Shown piece after piece: positions 36,679 through 44,850 of a stretch of DNA of 64,000 nt. The position numbers were made by a program, and so were the translations under genes. The stretch covers positions 62,001 through 126,000 of the forward strand of contig NZ_CAMCEC010000001.1 of the NCBI RefSeq assembly GCF_945873775.1. The letters run 5' to 3'. A model generated the notes under the pieces. That model saw only the letters and a list, made by a program, of their open reading frames with translations, ran no database searches and was not told the origin of the DNA. Positions within the stretch are counted from its first letter, which is position 1, and each line of letters opens with the position of its first letter. Source of the stretch: an uncultured Treponema sp. GTDB lineage: Bacteria > Spirochaetota > Spirochaetia > Treponematales > Treponemataceae.

Positions 36679-38112
36679 TCACTCGTCTCCGCCAAGCAAA
36701 ATTTTTGAAATCCGCTCAAGTCCCATTCCTCTTGAACCTTTTATAAATACAATTGAATTTGAACTTCCGCGCAAAACATTTTTTATTTCCAAAGCAGCAT
36801 TTTCCATTGCATCTTGAGAATTTCCTGCAATAAAAATAATATTTTTTTCAGAAGAATTTTTTATCTTTTCAAAAGCAGATTTCATTTCTGTTCCAATAAA
36901 AATCACAAGGTCAGCGTCAGAATTTGATGCAAGAACTCCAGTTTTTTCATGTGCGGATTTTGAATCAGAGCCAAGCTCAAGCATATCGCCAAGAACAAAA
37001 ATTTTTTTTGCGCCCGCCTCTTTTTTTACAGAGCCTATAAATTCAATAGCTTTTTCCATTGAATCAGGATTTGCATTGTAGCAGTCCTGCATAATAAAAA
37101 AATTTTTTCCGTCAAGAATTTCAGAGCGTCCGGACAACGGCTTTAAACTTGAAATTCCATCTGAAATTTGCCGGGAAGAAAGTCCAAGCACTTGAGCAAG
37201 AGCAATCGCGCCCAAAGCATTTTTGTAGTTGTATTTTCCTGGAAGCGGCAAAACTGTTTCAATTCCGTCTATGCTGAATTTTGTTCCTTTCAATCCCAAG
37301 TCGCAAATATATTTTACAGAGTCAGTGTCGTTTCCGTAGAACACAACTTTTCCATCAATTTCATTTTTTAGAAAATCAGAAAAATCATCGTCAATCGGAA
37401 TTACGCCAGTTCCAAATCCGCCGAAATAACTGAAAATTTTTGCTTTCTCTTTCGCAATGTTTTCACGGCTTCCAAGAATTCCAATATGCGCCGTGCCTAT
37501 ATTTGTTACAATGGCAAAACGAGGTTTAAGAACAGAAGCGATTTCTCCGATTTCATTTTCACGGTTCATGCCCATTTCAAAAACTCCGCACTCATGCTCG
37601 GCTTTTATATTAAACACGGAAAGCGGAAGTCCTGTCTCGCTGTTTAAATTTCCTTTGTTATAAACAACATTGTATTTTTGCGAAAGTATTGAAACTAGAA
37701 TTTCCTTTGTTGTGGTTTTTCCGCTTGAGCCTGTAACGCCAATTTTTATAAGATGCGGAAATTTTTCCACATAACGGGCAGCGGCTTTCTGCAAAGCTTC
37801 AAGAGTATTTTCTACAGCAATAAAAATTACAGAAGGATTTTTTTCATGAAGCTGAACAAAATAATTTCCGTTACCTTCAAAATTTTTCATGCGGATAAAA
37901 ACTGCGCTTGCACCTTTTTCAATTGCCTGAGGAATATAAGAATGCCCGTCCTGATTTTCACCAATGAGCGGAACAAAAAGAGTATCTTTTTCAACTAAGC
38001 GGCTGTCTGTCTGAACAGACTTTATGCAGAGCGGACCGTTTCCAAAAACGTGCACGCCATAAACAGCCTCAAGTATTTCTTCCAGCGACAAAAGCGAATC
38101 ATTTTCGTTCAT
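36679..38112 (-). CDS. murF: UDP-MurNAc-tripeptide--D-Ala-D-Ala ligase MurF
   Basis: 477-residue ATP-dependent Mur ligase that adds D-Ala-D-Ala to the UDP-MurNAc tripeptide, the last cytoplasmic step of precursor synthesis. The N-terminal uridine-binding domain has TDSRLVEKDTLFVPLIGENQDGHSYI. The ATP loop is GVTGSSGKTTTKE, followed by NKGNLNSETGLPLSVF, EMGMNRENEIGEIA and DCYNANPDSM. It overlaps the ftsL-like gene by 14 bp. No other mur ligase gene is in the cluster. Confidence 0.96.
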   Translation of the reverse strand: MNENDSLLSLEEILEAVYGVHVFGNGPLCIKSVQTDSRLVEKDTLFVPLIGENQDGHSYIPQAIEKGASAVFIRMKNFEGNGNYFVQLHEKNPSVIFIAVENTLEALQKAAARYVEKFPHLIKIGVTGSSGKTTTKEILVSILSQKYNVVYNKGNLNSETGLPLSVFNIKAEHECGVFEMGMNRENEIGEIASVLKPRFAIVTNIGTAHIGILGSRENIAKEKAKIFSYFGGFGTGVIPIDDDFSDFLKNEIDGKVVFYGNDTDSVKYICDLGLKGTKFSIDGIETVLPLPGKYNYKNALGAIALAQVLGLSSRQISDGISSLKPLSGRSEILDGKNFFIMQDCYNANPDSMEKAIEFIGSVKKEAGAKKIFVLGDMLELGSDSKSAHEKTGVLASNSDADLVIFIGTEMKSAFEKIKNSSEKNIIFIAGNSQDAMENAALEIKNVLRGSSNSIVFIKGSRGMGLERISKILLGGDE

Positions 38113-38398
38113 TTTTTCTCATCTCCACGCGCACAATTTCTTCAGTTTCAGCTTTTCTCATGCCCAAATCATTTTCAGCAATAGTTTCAATTCTGTCTGA
38201 ACTCGAAAGCACGCTTATGTCCGTTATAAGTTTTTTATTTTCTTCTATAAGTTTTTCCTGTTTTTTTTCAAGCTCCGAAACTTCTTTTTTTAGCTCGCGG
38301 TATTTGCTTGACTGAATTCCATTTAAAATCAAAAGCCCAGGAATTCCCAAAGCAAACACAACAAGGCAAAAATTTTTCAGCAAAGTTTTTATTTTCAT
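38099..38398 (-). CDS. ftsL: FtsL-like septum protein
   Basis: 99-residue small bitopic protein with a basic start (MKIKTLLKNF), one membrane helix (CLVVFALGIPGLLILNGI) and a periplasmic leucine-zipper-like coiled coil (KYRELKKEVSELEKKQEKLIEENKKLITDISVL). This layout and the position between rsmH and murF are those of FtsL, which recruits the septal synthase with FtsB/FtsQ. Sequence conservation in this family is weak. The ATG overlaps the rsmH stop (TAATG). Confidence 0.82.
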   Translation of the reverse strand: MKIKTLLKNFCLVVFALGIPGLLILNGIQSSKYRELKKEVSELEKKQEKLIEENKKLITDISVLSSSDRIETIAENDLGMRKAETEEIVRVEMRKNERK

Positions 38399-39411
38399 TA
38401 CAAAGCCTCCACTCCATAAAGCCGAAGCTTGTCTGCATCCCGAAGTTTTCGCACAACACGGAGTTTTGCGCTTCTGGAAGGAGAATTCGTTTTGATTTCT
38501 TCTTCGGAAGGCTCAACAGGTTTTCTTGTTAAAATTTCCGCGCATGGAGTTCCGCCGCAAACACATTCTGGAAATTCCGGCGGACAAACACATTGCTTTC
38601 CAAGATTGCGAAAATAATTTTTTACAATTCTGTCTTCAAGAGAATGGAATGTTATAACGCCCATTTTTCCGCCCGGAGCAAGAACATTGAACGCAGCGTG
38701 AATTGCTTCCGGCAGCCTTTTTAGCTCGCTGTTTACAAGAATTCTTAAAGCCTGAAACGTTCTTGTCGCAGGATGAATATTTCCGTATTTATATTTTGAA
38801 GGAACGGCATTGAAAATTATATCGGCAAGAGTTTTTGTTGAAACAATTTTCTGAGACTTTCTTGCAGAAACAATCGCGCTTGCAATCCGCCTTGAATATT
38901 TTTCATCTGAATAAAGATAAATCATATTTGCAAGCTCAGCTTCAGGCATTTCGTTGACGATGTCGGCGGCGCTTTCTTTTGTGTTTGGATTCAGCCTCAT
39001 GTCAAGCTCTTCATCATGACGAAACGAAAATCCTCTGCCGCTTTTTTCATAATGAAAAACGCTGATTCCCAAATCAAACAAAATCAAATCAGGCTTTCTT
39101 TCTTCAGAATAATTGCAGTAAAAATCGTTGAACCAGCCGTTGTAAAACTTCATCCGCTCCCCGAATTCCGCAAGCCTTTCTTTCGCCCTAGCCTGAATAA
39201 CGCTGTCAGCATCAAGCCCAAGAATTTTTAAAGTTGGAAATTTTTTTAAAAAATTAAACGAATGTCCGCCCTCTCCCAAAGTGGAATCAATCATAAAAGC
39301 GTCTTTTTCAAACGGTTCGCCCGTTGGAGAAAGAAATTTGAGACATTCATTTAGCAATACAGGAGTATGAACAATTTCCACTTTTTTCCAGCCTGATTTT
39401 TTGAGCGGCAA
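38398..39411 (-). CDS. rsmH: 16S rRNA (cytosine1402-N4)-methyltransferase RsmH
   Basis: 337-residue SAM-dependent methyltransferase (formerly MraW). It has HTPVLLNECLKFL, the SAM loop DSTLGEGGHSF, LFDLGISVFHYEKSGRGFSF, the inserted helical domain with THPATRTFQALRILVN-type sequence (HPATRTFQALRI), and VITFHSLEDRIVKNYFR. A cysteine pair (CVCPPEFPECVCGG) lies near the C-terminus. The start is taken as TTG at 39411; GTG at 39378 is an alternative, and neither has a strong Shine-Dalgarno. Four bp after mraZ. Confidence 0.95.
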   Translation of the reverse strand: MPLKKSGWKKVEIVHTPVLLNECLKFLSPTGEPFEKDAFMIDSTLGEGGHSFNFLKKFPTLKILGLDADSVIQARAKERLAEFGERMKFYNGWFNDFYCNYSEERKPDLILFDLGISVFHYEKSGRGFSFRHDEELDMRLNPNTKESAADIVNEMPEAELANMIYLYSDEKYSRRIASAIVSARKSQKIVSTKTLADIIFNAVPSKYKYGNIHPATRTFQALRILVNSELKRLPEAIHAAFNVLAPGGKMGVITFHSLEDRIVKNYFRNLGKQCVCPPEFPECVCGGTPCAEILTRKPVEPSEEEIKTNSPSRSAKLRVVRKLRDADKLRLYGVEAL

Positions 39412-39414
39412 AAC

Positions 39415-39858
39415 TCACATCAAAATATCACCCATAGTTTCCGCAGCCTTAAGGAACGAATCTTCAGTTTCATCAAGGTAAGCTCTGTACTTTTCAGAAT
39501 CCCAAAGCTCCATGTACTTGTTGATTCCAAGAATCGTACATTCACCTTTAAGTCCTGCGTAATCTCTAAGCGTCTGGGGAATAGAAAGACGGCCGGATTT
39601 ATCAAAGTCCAATTTTTGTGCAGGCGCAATAAAGCGTCGCATAACAAGGCGTTTCTGATCATTGAACAAAGACGCCGAGTCCACAATTTTTTTATTAAGA
39701 GAAGTCCATTCATCAATGGAGAAAATCATAAGACAGCGGTCGAGCCCCTGAGTTACAACAAGACTTTCCTGCTGCAAAACAGAGCGCAACTTCGCCGGAA
39801 ACTGAATTCTTCCTTTGTCATCCAGCGTGTTGTTGTACTCGCCAAAAAGCATTTCCAT
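39415..39858 (-). CDS. mraZ: Transcriptional regulator MraZ
   Basis: 147-residue AbrB-like protein with two MraZ repeats, each with D-x-x-x-R (LDDKGRIQFPAKLR and FDKSGRLSIPQTLRDY). It forms rings and represses its own operon by binding phased repeats before its gene. ATG at 39858 abuts the fourth of four AGTGG boxes; ATG at 39852 is an alternative. It heads the division cluster and probably controls much of the 15-gene run. Confidence 0.95.
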   Translation of the reverse strand: MEMLFGEYNNTLDDKGRIQFPAKLRSVLQQESLVVTQGLDRCLMIFSIDEWTSLNKKIVDSASLFNDQKRLVMRRFIAPAQKLDFDKSGRLSIPQTLRDYAGLKGECTILGINKYMELWDSEKYRAYLDETEDSFLKAAETMGDILM

Positions 39859-39859
39859 G

Positions 39860-39894
39860 CCACTATCCACCACTTTACCCCACTATTTCCCACT
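39860..39894 (-). promoter_or_regulatory. Four phased MraZ-binding boxes
   Basis: Minus-strand AGTGG occurs at 39890-39894, 39880-39884, 39870-39874 and 39860-39864, exactly 10 bp apart. The context is (A)AGTGGG/T with A/T-rich filler. This matches the known MraZ operator type, GTGG/G-containing direct repeats with 10-bp phasing. The boxes begin at the expected transcription start and run to the start codon. Confidence 0.85.
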
Positions 39895-39902
39895 TATTAA
39901 AT

Positions 39903-39930
39903 ATTTTATCAAAAAAAAACGTAATGTCAA
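39903..39930 (-). promoter_or_regulatory. mraZ (division cluster) promoter
   Basis: Minus-strand TTGACA (39925-39930), a 16-bp spacer containing a T9 run, and TAAAAT (39903-39908). The transcription start near 39896 falls at the first MraZ box, and the leader is about 38 nt. Confidence 0.8.
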
Positions 39931-40043
39931 TGCAAAAACTCTCCGATAACCTGATTTTTATAGCTGAAAATTCAGCCGGACTTTAAAACTGTATAGTTGA
40001 GAATCTTTTTTATATCTGCTAAAAATCCGCAGGCTGCAAGAAA

Positions 40044-40781
40044 ATGATAAACACACTGAATGAAACAAGCCTTCACAAGTCGCTAAAAGCCATTTACAGA
40101 ATCCAATGCGACGGAAAATCGGAAGTAAAAGTCGGCGCGTACATTGCAGACATTCTTTGTCCTGACGACGGAATCATAGAAATTCAAACTGGAACACTTG
40201 GAAAATTGCTCAATAAAACTGAATTCTTTTTATCCGAAAAACGAAAAATAAAAATTGTCTATCCGCTTGCAACCATAAAATACATAGAAACAAAAGACGC
40301 CGCTACAGGAAAAATCACAAGGCGAAAAAGCCCTTTAAAAAAGAACATATATTCAGTTTTCAAGGAAATAACAGCTCTTGTTCCCGTTCTGCTCGAAAAA
40401 AAATTCACGCTGGAAGTAATCGAAGCTGAAATAACAGAAGAACGCACAAAAACGGAAGAGCCGGTCCAGTCAAAAAACAAAAGGCGAAGATTCAAAAGAA
40501 ACTGGCAAAAAACAGGAAAGCGGCTTGAGCAGACAGGAAAAATTTTTACTCTGCACGGAAAATCATCTTATAAGAAACTGCTTCCAAAAAATCTTCCTGC
40601 CACATTTACTTCAAAAGATTTTTTTGAGCTTTTAAAGAAAGATGTTCCGCTTGTAAAAAGAAGCGATGCAAACCTTATGCTTTGGGTTCTTTCAAAAATA
40701 GAAATTATAAATACAGCCGGAAAAAAAGGAAACGCCAAAATTTATTCTATGCAGACAAAGTGCTGTGAAAATGCGTTATAG
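40044..40781 (+). CDS. Unknown protein with PD-(D/E)XK-like N-terminal motif
   Basis: 245 residues, basic, no signal peptide. Residues 11-50 read HKSLKAIYRI..GAYIADIL..GIIEIQTG. D36 and E46-I-Q48 follow a hydrophobic strand, as in the D-(X)n-E-X-K/Q core of restriction-like nucleases, with Q in place of K. A Lys/Arg-rich linker (about 140-165) leads to a C-terminal part (TFTSKDFFELLKKDVPLVKRSDANLMLWVLSKIEIINTAG) that looks like a winged helix. It is divergent from mraZ and overlaps the end of ruvC by 35 bp on the other strand. No Shine-Dalgarno is clear. Real gene: good codon structure and conserved-looking motifs. Function inferred only. Confidence 0.72.
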   Translation: MINTLNETSLHKSLKAIYRIQCDGKSEVKVGAYIADILCPDDGIIEIQTGTLGKLLNKTEFFLSEKRKIKIVYPLATIKYIETKDAATGKITRRKSPLKKNIYSVFKEITALVPVLLEKKFTLEVIEAEITEERTKTEEPVQSKNKRRRFKRNWQKTGKRLEQTGKIFTLHGKSSYKKLLPKNLPATFTSKDFFELLKKDVPLVKRSDANLMLWVLSKIEIINTAGKKGNAKIYSMQTKCCENAL

Positions 40782-41232
40782 CTCCAGCAAGTGCGTCCGC
40801 GGCATGATCTGGACGAGGCGGCGACTTTAAATTCAACAGAAGCTGAACATACCGAGCAACCGTATCTTTATCTGCGCTTTTTGTTCCTGTAACTGCGCTT
40901 TTTATCTGATTCGGAGCATACATAAAAATGGGAATTGCCTGCTGAACAAGGCACAAACTCACAACGCCTTTTGCTTCCGCCACTGCAAGCGCGCTAGTTG
41001 TATTGCGGGCAAAAAACAAAGTTTCCATTTCAGCTTCTGTAGGACGAAACTCATTTAAAATCGCCAAAAGCTTATTGTAAATATAAAGCAAACGCACTTC
41101 ATGCGAATCATTGCTTGAAGTTTCTATAACTCCATAACTTACAAGAGAAATTCTGGAATTTTCACAGTCAATTATCCCGAACCCAGTATGCGCCAGCCCG
41201 GGATCTATGCCAATAATCCGGCGTTTTTTCAT
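40747..41232 (-). CDS. ruvC: Holliday junction resolvase RuvC
   Basis: 161-residue endonuclease that cuts four-way junctions with RuvAB. The four acidic residues are in IIGIDPGLAHTGFGIID (D of GIDPG), EMETLFFARN (E), and the pair in RPDHAADALAGAI. APNQIKSAVTG is a further family block. ATG at 41232 lies 8 nt after the T run of the yebC terminator and has no Shine-Dalgarno; how it is expressed is unclear. ruvA and ruvB are not in the window. Confidence 0.96.
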   Translation of the reverse strand: MKKRRIIGIDPGLAHTGFGIIDCENSRISLVSYGVIETSSNDSHEVRLLYIYNKLLAILNEFRPTEAEMETLFFARNTTSALAVAEAKGVVSLCLVQQAIPIFMYAPNQIKSAVTGTKSADKDTVARYVQLLLNLKSPPRPDHAADALAGAITHFHSTLSA

Positions 41233-41240
41233 CTATGCTG

Positions 41241-41289
41241 AAAAAAAAACAAGGCACTTGGACGAAACAAAATTCCGCACCAAATGCCT
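41241..41289 (-). terminator. Intrinsic terminator of yebC
   Basis: Minus-strand arms AGGCATTTGG and CCAAGTGCCT (41280-41289 and 41252-41261) pair with one G-T. They are followed by a run of nine T (41241-41249), directly before ruvC. Confidence 0.85.
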
Positions 41290-41313
41290 GCATAAAAACT
41301 AAAAAGTCAAAAC

Positions 41314-42057
41314 TTAAGCTTCAGGATCGAAGTCTTCTGGATATTCAACAGTTGAATAAACGTTCTGAACATCATCATTTTCTTCGAGCTTGTCCAAAAG
41401 CTTCTGAACTTTCTTTGCAGTTTCAGCATCAACCGCTGTATAGTTAAACGGAACCATAGAAACAGCAGCAGAAAGTGTTTCCCATTCTTTAGCCTGAAGA
41501 GCTTCAAGAACTGCGTCAAATGAAGCTGGATCTGTTGTTACAGTAATAACTCCGTCTTCATTTACAACATCTTCTGCGCCAGCTTCAACAGCAACGCTCA
41601 TAACATCGTCTTCACTTACTTTTTCTGCATCGTATTCGATAACGCCTTTGCGCTCAAACATACGGCTTGTAGAACCAGTTGTTCCAAGGTTTCCGCCGTT
41701 TTTATTGAAAATATTGCGAACATCAGCAGCTGCGCGGTTCTTGTTGTCTGTAAGAACATCTACGAGAACTGCAACTCCGCCTGGAGCATATCCTTCATAA
41801 ACAAGCTCTTCATAAGAAACTGCGCCAAGTTCGCCAGTTCCTTTCTTTATAGCACGCTCAATGTTGTCTTTTGGCATAGAAGCAGCTTTTGCCTTGAGCA
41901 TAGCAGTTCTAAGGCGAGGGTTAGAATCAGGATCTCCTCCACCCATTTTTGCTGCAATAGAAATTTCCTTTATGAATTTTGTGAAAAGCGCTCCACGTTT
42001 TGCATCAGCAATACCCTTTGCGTGTTTAATGGTTGACCATTTACTGTGTCCTGACAT
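41314..42057 (-). CDS. yebC: YebC/PmpR-family protein
   Basis: 247 residues of the YebC/TACO1 family, with the hallmark [32 protein letters not shown] and the three-domain length. Family members bind the ribosome or DNA. In bacteria some act as transcription regulators (PmpR) and some help translate proline-rich stretches. It lies next to ruvC, a common neighbourhood of yebC. AGGAG precedes the ATG. It ends in the acidic YPEDFDPEA. Confidence 0.95.
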   Translation of the reverse strand: MSGHSKWSTIKHAKGIADAKRGALFTKFIKEISIAAKMGGGDPDSNPRLRTAMLKAKAASMPKDNIERAIKKGTGELGAVSYEELVYEGYAPGGVAVLVDVLTDNKNRAAADVRNIFNKNGGNLGTTGSTSRMFERKGVIEYDAEKVSEDDVMSVAVEAGAEDVVNEDGVITVTTDPASFDAVLEALQAKEWETLSAAVSMVPFNYTAVDAETAKKVQKLLDKLEENDDVQNVYSTVEYPEDFDPEA

Positions 42058-42135
42058 ACGGAACTCCTATAAATAATAACGAATAAGTATAATATAGTAC
42101 CATAAAACAAATAAATACGTCAATAACGAAACCTG

Positions 42136-42807
42136 TTATTGGCTGTTCAATGTATTTTTGATATGTTCAGGAAGCGGAATTTCAAAAGTCTGCATTTTAC
42201 CGTCAACAGGCAAAGAAAGTTTTACAGACGCAAGATGAAGTTTCTTAATTCCGATTTTTCTTGCAAGCTTATTCTTTTTAAAATCTCCATGCTTGTCGTC
42301 TCCTGCAATCGGACAAGAAGCCTTTGCAAGCTGAATTCTTATCTGGTGCATACGGCCTGTTCCCAAAGCAAGCTTCAAAAAACTAAGCTCAAGATCTTCT
42401 TTCGTCTCTGGAAGTTTTACATTCCAAACCGATTCAACTTTGAAAAAAGTTTTTGCATTTTGAGTTCTTCCGTGGGCTTCAACAGTTCCTTCCAAAACGC
42501 CTGAATAGCATTTTTTTCCGTTCACAATAGGAATTCCAAAGCAAACCGCAACATATTCTTTTTTTACTTTTCCGCCTGAAATCAAGTTTGTCCACTTTGC
42601 AGCAGCCTGCGCGTTTTTTGCAACAACAAGAATGCCGGAAGTTTCTTTGTCCAGACGATGAACAAGAAAAATTTTGTATCCAAGCTGAATGGAAAGCTCT
42701 TCATCAAGCGGATGAGCAATTCCGGATCCGCCCTGAACAGAAACGCCAGCTTCCTTATTCACAAGAAGAATTTCATCGTTTTCAAAAATTATAGAAAAAG
42801 TTTTCAT
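42136..42807 (-). CDS. RluA-family pseudouridine synthase
   Basis: 223 residues without an S4 domain. The catalytic aspartate lies in VHRLDKETSGILVVAKN. GTGRMHQIRIQLAKASCPIAGDDKHGD and LHLASVKLSLP complete the RluA domain. It isomerises uridine in rRNA or tRNA. The short length resembles the RluA/RluC catalytic core, but the target base cannot be told. No Shine-Dalgarno precedes ATG 42807. Confidence 0.9.
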   Translation of the reverse strand: MKTFSIIFENDEILLVNKEAGVSVQGGSGIAHPLDEELSIQLGYKIFLVHRLDKETSGILVVAKNAQAAAKWTNLISGGKVKKEYVAVCFGIPIVNGKKCYSGVLEGTVEAHGRTQNAKTFFKVESVWNVKLPETKEDLELSFLKLALGTGRMHQIRIQLAKASCPIAGDDKHGDFKKNKLARKIGIKKLHLASVKLSLPVDGKMQTFEIPLPEHIKNTLNSQ

Positions 42808-42901
42808 TTGCCGAAAATAAAAATAGAAAGAGTTTCAATAGCAAAAAACTTTTGAAACCAGCTCAATATTTAGAGTTCTATCTTAATTGAGGTTTGTAAA
42901 A

Positions 42902-44059
42902 ATGACAAGCATTGCAAAAAAAACGGCCGCTCTTGCAGTTCTGCTTTTTATTTCAATAGAAATTTTTGCGCACAGAGTTTCATTTGAAGGATTTTCAAAT
43001 TCAGTCTTTATTGATTTGCCTGAAGAATTTGCGCTCGTTCAGTCTCAAGGCGAAGATTCATTTCTTCTGCAAAGCAAAATTGCGCCGGTAAATTCCATAG
43101 TTAAAATTTACAAAAAGGAAAAATTCACTTCAGCGCAAGAAGCACTTGAAAGCACAATCAAAAAACTAAACCTCAAAACTCTTGAATCAAAAACTGCGCA
43201 ATGGAGAAATAACGAAGCCTGCATTGCGGCGTTCAAGGGAAAAATTTCCGGAGTAGAAACACAAGGCTACGCGGCAGCTTCTGTAATTCCAGAAAACAAA
43301 AGCATTGCGGTTCTCGTTTCCTGGTGCGGCGCGGAATATTTTAAAAACACGGATTTTCTCATTGAAAGTTTTATCGATTCGCTTTGTGTTGATTCAGAAA
43401 GCTGTTTTTCACCGGGACTTTTTACATCGCTGTATCATCCTGCTTCCGGCAAGGAACAGCCGCTGAATCTCTTCATAGACAAAAAGAAAATTTCCACACA
43501 AATCGATTCGCTTGACTGCAAAAATTCAGAATATCTTATTGAGCGCGAATACAAAGTTCTTCAAATGTACATGAACAGTCCGCTTTGGAAAGAAGCTTGG
43601 CAACGTTACTACAGAATGATTTTTAAAGATTCGTGCAAGCGGCTTCAAAAAGTTTCATTTGACATTTACGGAGCTCTTGCGCCTGACTGCAAGGACGAAA
43701 CTGATTTTGCGCAAAAACTTTTGTCATGGACTCAAGAATTCAAATACGAAAGAGAAAAAACTGCAAGCGACTTTGCTTCTCTTCCGTCTATAATTTCTGG
43801 CGGCGGAAGCGACTGCGACTCAAGATCCATGCTGATTGCAGTAATTCTTCAAAGTATGAACATAGATTCCATAATTTTTGTAAGCAGCGAATTTCATCAC
43901 GCAGTTGCAGGACTTGTTTCGTCCCACCCAGGATTCGGCTTTTCAGTTGAAAGCAAAACCTATCTTACAGGAGAAACAACAGTGCCGGGATTAACTTGGG
44001 GAATTATTGACAAAAACCAAAGCGATTTTTCAAAATGGATTTCCGTAATGCTTCCATGA
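42902..44059 (+). CDS. Exported transglutaminase-like protein
   Basis: 385 residues. The signal peptide (TSIAKKTAALAVLLFISIEIFA) is followed by an N-terminal beta-rich part (about 25-140) with no name I can give. The C-terminal third has the papain-like triad layout: ISGGGSDCDSRSMLIAVIL (Cys), FVSSEFHHAVAG (His) and the aspartate in TWGIID. It may cleave or cross-link peptides in the periplasm. ATG at 42902 has GAGG nine nt upstream; the TTG at 42887 is rejected. Monocistronic, convergent with the HTH-PtsN gene. Confidence 0.8.
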   Translation: MTSIAKKTAALAVLLFISIEIFAHRVSFEGFSNSVFIDLPEEFALVQSQGEDSFLLQSKIAPVNSIVKIYKKEKFTSAQEALESTIKKLNLKTLESKTAQWRNNEACIAAFKGKISGVETQGYAAASVIPENKSIAVLVSWCGAEYFKNTDFLIESFIDSLCVDSESCFSPGLFTSLYHPASGKEQPLNLFIDKKKISTQIDSLDCKNSEYLIEREYKVLQMYMNSPLWKEAWQRYYRMIFKDSCKRLQKVSFDIYGALAPDCKDETDFAQKLLSWTQEFKYEREKTASDFASLPSIISGGGSDCDSRSMLIAVILQSMNIDSIIFVSSEFHHAVAGLVSSHPGFGFSVESKTYLTGETTVPGLTWGIIDKNQSDFSKWISVMLP

Positions 44060-44089
44060 GCATTTTAAGCGCAAGGAAGCAATGCGGTT

Positions 44090-44737
44090 TTATTTTATAA
44101 GAAGATTGTAAGCATCCATAGGAGATTCCGAATTAAGAAGAGCTTCCCTCAAAGATGCGTCCTTTAGTTTTGCGCTAAAGAATGAAAGTGTCTTTAAATA
44201 ATAGCTGTGCTGATTGTACGCCGCCGCAATCATAAAAAGAATTCTTACAGGAATTTCATCAACAGGCTGAAAACCAATTATGTCGCATTTTGAAATTCCT
44301 ACGGACATAACAAGGTCAGTAACACTTGAAAGGCGCACATGGGGAATCGCAAGACCTCTGCCAATAGAAGTTGACATAAGCTCTTCCCGCTTGAGAATTT
44401 CAGCTTCTAGTTCTTTTGCGTCTTTTACCTGAGGCGCCGTAGCAAGATTCTGCGCAAGGCGGACAAGAGAATCATGCTTTGTCTGATGATTCATAAAAAC
44501 AATCCGCTCTGGAGAAAGTATATTTTTTACCTGAACAACAATTTCAGAATCATTTGACTTTCCGCTAGAAGAAAGCCGCTCGTTTACCCATTTTTCAATT
44601 TCAGATTTTTTAAATCTCCAGACAGTTCCAATTTTTCCGCTTGGAATTTCGCCTTTCTGAGCCCAGTCATATACAGTACGCTCGCTTACACGAAGATATT
44701 TTGCAACTTCTTCAATTGTAAGAATATCATCTTCCAT
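44090..44737 (-). CDS. HTH-PTS EIIA(Ntr) fusion regulator
   Basis: 215 residues. Residues 1-56 form an excisionase-type winged helix (LTIEEVAKYLRVSERTVYDWAQKGEIPSGKIGTVWRFKKSEIEKW). Residues 65-215 form a PtsN-like EIIA domain with the phospho-histidine H133 in GRGLAIPHVR. It has no EIIB/EIIC partner, so it should be regulatory: phosphorylation by EI-Ntr/HPr would alter DNA binding (inference). GAGG precedes the ATG. A second, stand-alone EIIA is at 62.8 kb. Confidence 0.9.
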   Translation of the reverse strand: MEDDILTIEEVAKYLRVSERTVYDWAQKGEIPSGKIGTVWRFKKSEIEKWVNERLSSSGKSNDSEIVVQVKNILSPERIVFMNHQTKHDSLVRLAQNLATAPQVKDAKELEAEILKREELMSTSIGRGLAIPHVRLSSVTDLVMSVGISKCDIIGFQPVDEIPVRILFMIAAAYNQHSYYLKTLSFFSAKLKDASLREALLNSESPMDAYNLLIK

Positions 44738-44850
44738 AGATTATGGCCTCTTATTTTTATTAAATTTCAACAATTGTATATATTGCGTCATTTTGCAATC
44801 TTTACGCTTTTTTGTCAATATTCGCAGAAACAAAACAACAATGTAAAAAT

